A stretch of DNA of 64,000 nucleotides. It comes from Marinobacter sp. ANT_B65. GTDB taxonomy: Bacteria > Pseudomonadota > Gammaproteobacteria > Pseudomonadales > Oleiphilaceae. The notes beneath the pieces were generated by a model, which saw only the letters and a program-made list of their open reading frames with translations, had not been told where the DNA came from and ran no database searches. Every line of letters starts with the position of its first letter. Position 1 is the stretch's first letter. This document shows positions 61,827-64,000 of the stretch, piece after piece. The position numbers and the translations under genes were made by a program. The stretch is taken from assembly GCF_002407605.1 (NCBI RefSeq), contig NZ_NXGV01000001.1:1712076-1776075 (forward strand). Reading direction: 5' to 3'.

Positions 61827-64000
61827 TCAGGCTCCTGAATTCAATTTTTTGATAGCGGTTTCCAGTTCAGTCACAACAGTACACACCCGCCAACCATCTG
61901 CTTCCAAGTGGGCTTTACTGGCGATCTGGTCGTCTACATCTTTCAGCAAAAACGCAATTTTGTGCTCGTTAAATAAAATCTCAGCCTCGCCGACAATCTC
62001 CTCGCTAGCGTTCATCACCGCATCACCGACCTGGCATTCTGCAGGCCAGTTTATAGTCAGTGCACTTAACGCCTCTGCCAGCTCAGGATCAAGTTGCTCA
62101 AACCAACTGGGGGTGGAACCTGGATCAGTTTTTACCTGCGTCTTTAAACTCAAATCCGGCCACAACAATCCTGCAGCGGTACCGTCGTGCTTCGATGCCG
62201 GCGTCCAGGCATACATAACCGGCAGGAACTGTAATAAGTTCACCGCAGCCCAGAACCTCTGCCACTGGTACCGTGCAGCTTTTTCACTGCCCTGGCGTAA
62301 GTCATAGCACACCGACACCATGGCTTGGGTCAGATCGGCGGTCTTCAATAAGTTAGTACCTGCAATCAACTCCACAATCACAGCGGCTGCACCCTTGCCG
62401 TCTTGCAGTTCAACCGAACCTGCCAAAGCCACTGGGCTGGGGGTAAGGTCAGCAAATGCAGCTGGAAGCCCTCCCAAACTGTCCAGTATTTTTGCCTTTA
62501 CCGTTTGGTCCGCCAGCACAGCAGCTGGCTGGCACTGCAAGGCAAAGAACATGGCCTGCTGAGCCAGTGCGGCAGAATCTTGCGTGCTCAGAAAGTGCAT
62601 CAGCAGCTCAAAGGTGGTTTTATTCAAATGCTCGGCGGTGTTCCCGACGTTCGCCAGTTTTGCCAACCCAGCGATAGCAGAATGGTTCTGCTCTGGTGAT
62701 GTCATCCCCGTAAGCAATGGAACATCCATCGCTTTATCACCCATCATTTTATTAACGTCGTACCAGTTCAACGACCACACCACAAAGCCTGCATGCATCA
62801 AGGCTTGCCGCTTGATCAGATCCTCACTGCCCTTACTAGCATGGAATTCATAACCATCCAGAAATATCGCCACAGGCCTCAACCCACTGCTTGCCGGCCA
62901 AAGTACAAAGTCTGGGCGACTGGCAAACTGCACGCCTTGACTGGCACCAAAATCAACTTGCGGCTCCATTTCATAAGCCATTGCCCCAATGGTAAGCCGG
63001 CAACCATGCTTCCCGCGGATAACATCTTGAGACACCCGAACCTTCTCGCCACCAACCGATTCGTGGCCAGAAAACGCTGCCAGCGCTTCAGGGAATCTCG
63101 CTTCCAGCTCGCTATCAATCCACGGATTCGCCGCCAGAGCGCTCAATGAATGGGTATCCTGAACCCACTGATGCCCTGCATCCACAATATCTTTCAGCAT
63201 CTCCAGGGCCAGCTCTTTGCTGGTGCTTTCCATGCCGTAGGCGTTGCGATATTCGAGCAAGCAACGGTAGCAGCCATCCATAGTACCGTCGTAACAATCA
63301 CAGCCATCCATAACGTCGTAAGCCATGCGGAACACAGACTGCATGTGCTCGGCTTTGCTCAGAAGCTCATGCAGATAACCCGTACCGCCGGGCACAGAGT
63401 CGTAGAGCACAATAAAGTGCCGGCGCTCATCGGTTTCACCTACCGGCTCACTTTGATAAGCCACCCGTAGGTGATCCACTTTGCCACCAAACCGACGTTT
63501 CAAACCCAACTGCAAAGCTGCCACAAATGAGTTCACTTGCTCTTCCGTACCACCGGTAGACAGCCTGGGAAGCAGAATACGCAGGGCTTCTGATGAGAAC
63601 TGTCGATACAGGTAAAGGCAATTCTCAATGCCGATATCTTCCTTGCCATTGGCAAGCTTTTTGGGCCCCCGAGAATACCCACAGGTTTTCATGTGGTCCG
63701 CCTCCATCTTTCCAGAAGCAGCTGCACGGGTTTGTACAGAGCCGCATTCCTTACAGATGGGGAAGCCGGCTCGCTGTATGTGCTCACCCGCCACATCAAA
63801 GTACATTTCCTCCCCTTCGCGGCGGCCAAAGTTCACCTCTAGAAAGCTGGCAGAGCGGATAAACTCAAAGCCGAAGGGCCGGTCTTTGTCATCCAGAACC
63901 CAGGTGATGTCGATATCGGAGGGCTTGAAATCGATCAGCATCTGCTTGTTGAAAAATACCGGTTCGCGGTCATCGGAACGGTCATCAAGTTGCGCATCTT
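61827..64000 (-). CDS. DUF1998 zinc-binding helicase-associated protein with Vsr-like nuclease segment, 5' end outside window
   Basis: The frame stays open through base 64000, so at least 724 residues are the C-terminal part of a larger protein, likely a DEAD/DEAH helicase. DUF1998 is recognised by Cys pairs ICKEC (near 63755), CG (63683), CDC (63302) and CYRC (63272) plus VLYDSVPGGTGYLHEL. Past it, PDFVLWP (near 62912), IFLDGYEFHASK (62865-62830) and LIKRQALMHAGFVVWSLNW resemble the core of Vsr/DUF559 nucleases (PDF, DGxxWH, K/R-x2-R). DUF1998 helicases occur in DISARM, Druantia and Dpd systems, but the other genes of those systems are not seen here. Confidence 0.78.
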   Translation of the reverse strand, partial: DAQLDDRSDDREPVFFNKQMLIDFKPSDIDITWVLDDKDRPFGFEFIRSASFLEVNFGRREGEEMYFDVAGEHIQRAGFPICKECGSVQTRAAASGKMEADHMKTCGYSRGPKKLANGKEDIGIENCLYLYRQFSSEALRILLPRLSTGGTEEQVNSFVAALQLGLKRRFGGKVDHLRVAYQSEPVGETDERRHFIVLYDSVPGGTGYLHELLSKAEHMQSVFRMAYDVMDGCDCYDGTMDGCYRCLLEYRNAYGMESTSKELALEMLKDIVDAGHQWVQDTHSLSALAANPWIDSELEARFPEALAAFSGHESVGGEKVRVSQDVIRGKHGCRLTIGAMAYEMEPQVDFGASQGVQFASRPDFVLWPASSGLRPVAIFLDGYEFHASKGSEDLIKRQALMHAGFVVWSLNWYDVNKMMGDKAMDVPLLTGMTSPEQNHSAIAGLAKLANVGNTAEHLNKTTFELLMHFLSTQDSAALAQQAMFFALQCQPAAVLADQTVKAKILDSLGGLPAAFADLTPSPVALAGSVELQDGKGAAAVIVELIAGTNLLKTADLTQAMVSVCYDLRQGSEKAARYQWQRFWAAVNLLQFLPVMYAWTPASKHDGTAAGLLWPDLSLKTQVKTDPGSTPSWFEQLDPELAEALSALTINWPAECQVGDAVMNASEEIVGEAEILFNEHKIAFLLKDVDDQIASKAHLEADGWRVCTVVTELETAIKKLNSGA

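Noticed and set aside
61827..64000. Assignment of the DUF1998 protein to DISARM, Druantia or Dpd
   Set aside because: None of the companion genes that define those systems (methyltransferase, PLD nuclease, SNF2 helicase, DruA-D or Dpd proteins) is visible, and the protein is cut by the window edge.
1..64000. CRISPR array, tRNA, rRNA or insertion sequence
   Set aside because: No spaced direct repeats, no cloverleaf with CCA end and no transposase-like frame were seen on either strand.

Overview
The window reads as a chromosomal segment of a marine gammaproteobacterium, most likely Marinobacter or a close relative. This is inferred from the mix of type II secretion, fatty-acid, lipid and glycerol-phosphate genes, a YebG gene with a textbook LexA box, and moderate GC content. 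No rRNA, tRNA, insertion sequence or CRISPR array is visible. Most of the window (1 to about 49.5 kb) looks like ordinary core and flexible chromosome; the last 14 kb is a dense accessory island.

1-21 kb: an RND efflux pump (permease cut by the window edge, plus lipoprotein adaptor), LysR regulators, thioredoxin, an LpxR-type lipid A deacylase, a tiny secreted repeat protein, an MFS exporter with a divergent LysR gene, a PAS-GGDEF-EAL protein, a RES/Xre toxin-antitoxin pair with a clear inverted-repeat operator, a PGAP1/lipase-like hydrolase, nitronate monooxygenase, a solitary periplasmic binding protein, FabH, SOS-controlled YebG, a Baeyer-Villiger-type monooxygenase, and a GntR regulator coupled to a BASS transporter.

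21-37 kb: a three-gene unit (TonB receptor, periplasmic binding protein, hybrid histidine kinase) that looks like an uptake/sensing pathway; glutathione reductase with a GNAT gene; then the type II secretion operon gspEFGHIJKLM on the minus strand with a short gspC divergent to it and no gspD beside it.

37-49.5 kb: an operon of an alkyl-DHAP-synthase-like flavoprotein, a GlpD-like glycerol-3-phosphate dehydrogenase and an FGGY kinase, suggesting ether-lipid or alkylglycerol metabolism; a DUF4139/MuiA-like protein; a membrane-anchored EEP phosphodiesterase; a LysR regulator divergent from a DUF1127-like/DoxX/SDR group; a thioesterase and an enoyl-CoA hydratase.

49.5-64 kb: the accessory island, all on the minus strand. 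A four-gene operon encodes a patatin phospholipase fused to a dynamin-like GTPase with a membrane hairpin, a second dynamin-like GTPase, a TerB-like protein and a third dynamin-like GTPase. A HEPN-type protein follows behind a terminator. A 21-bp palindrome sits just before the operon start and a perfect 18-bp inverted repeat separates it from an upstream pair: a DUF1998 zinc-binding protein with a Vsr-like nuclease segment (cut by the window edge) and a RelE/ParE-like domain fused to a UvrD-family helicase. I know of no named system with this composition. It recalls LeoABC/Eleos dynamin systems but differs by the patatin fusion and the TerB partner, and it is the best candidate here for an undescribed, membrane-directed defence system.
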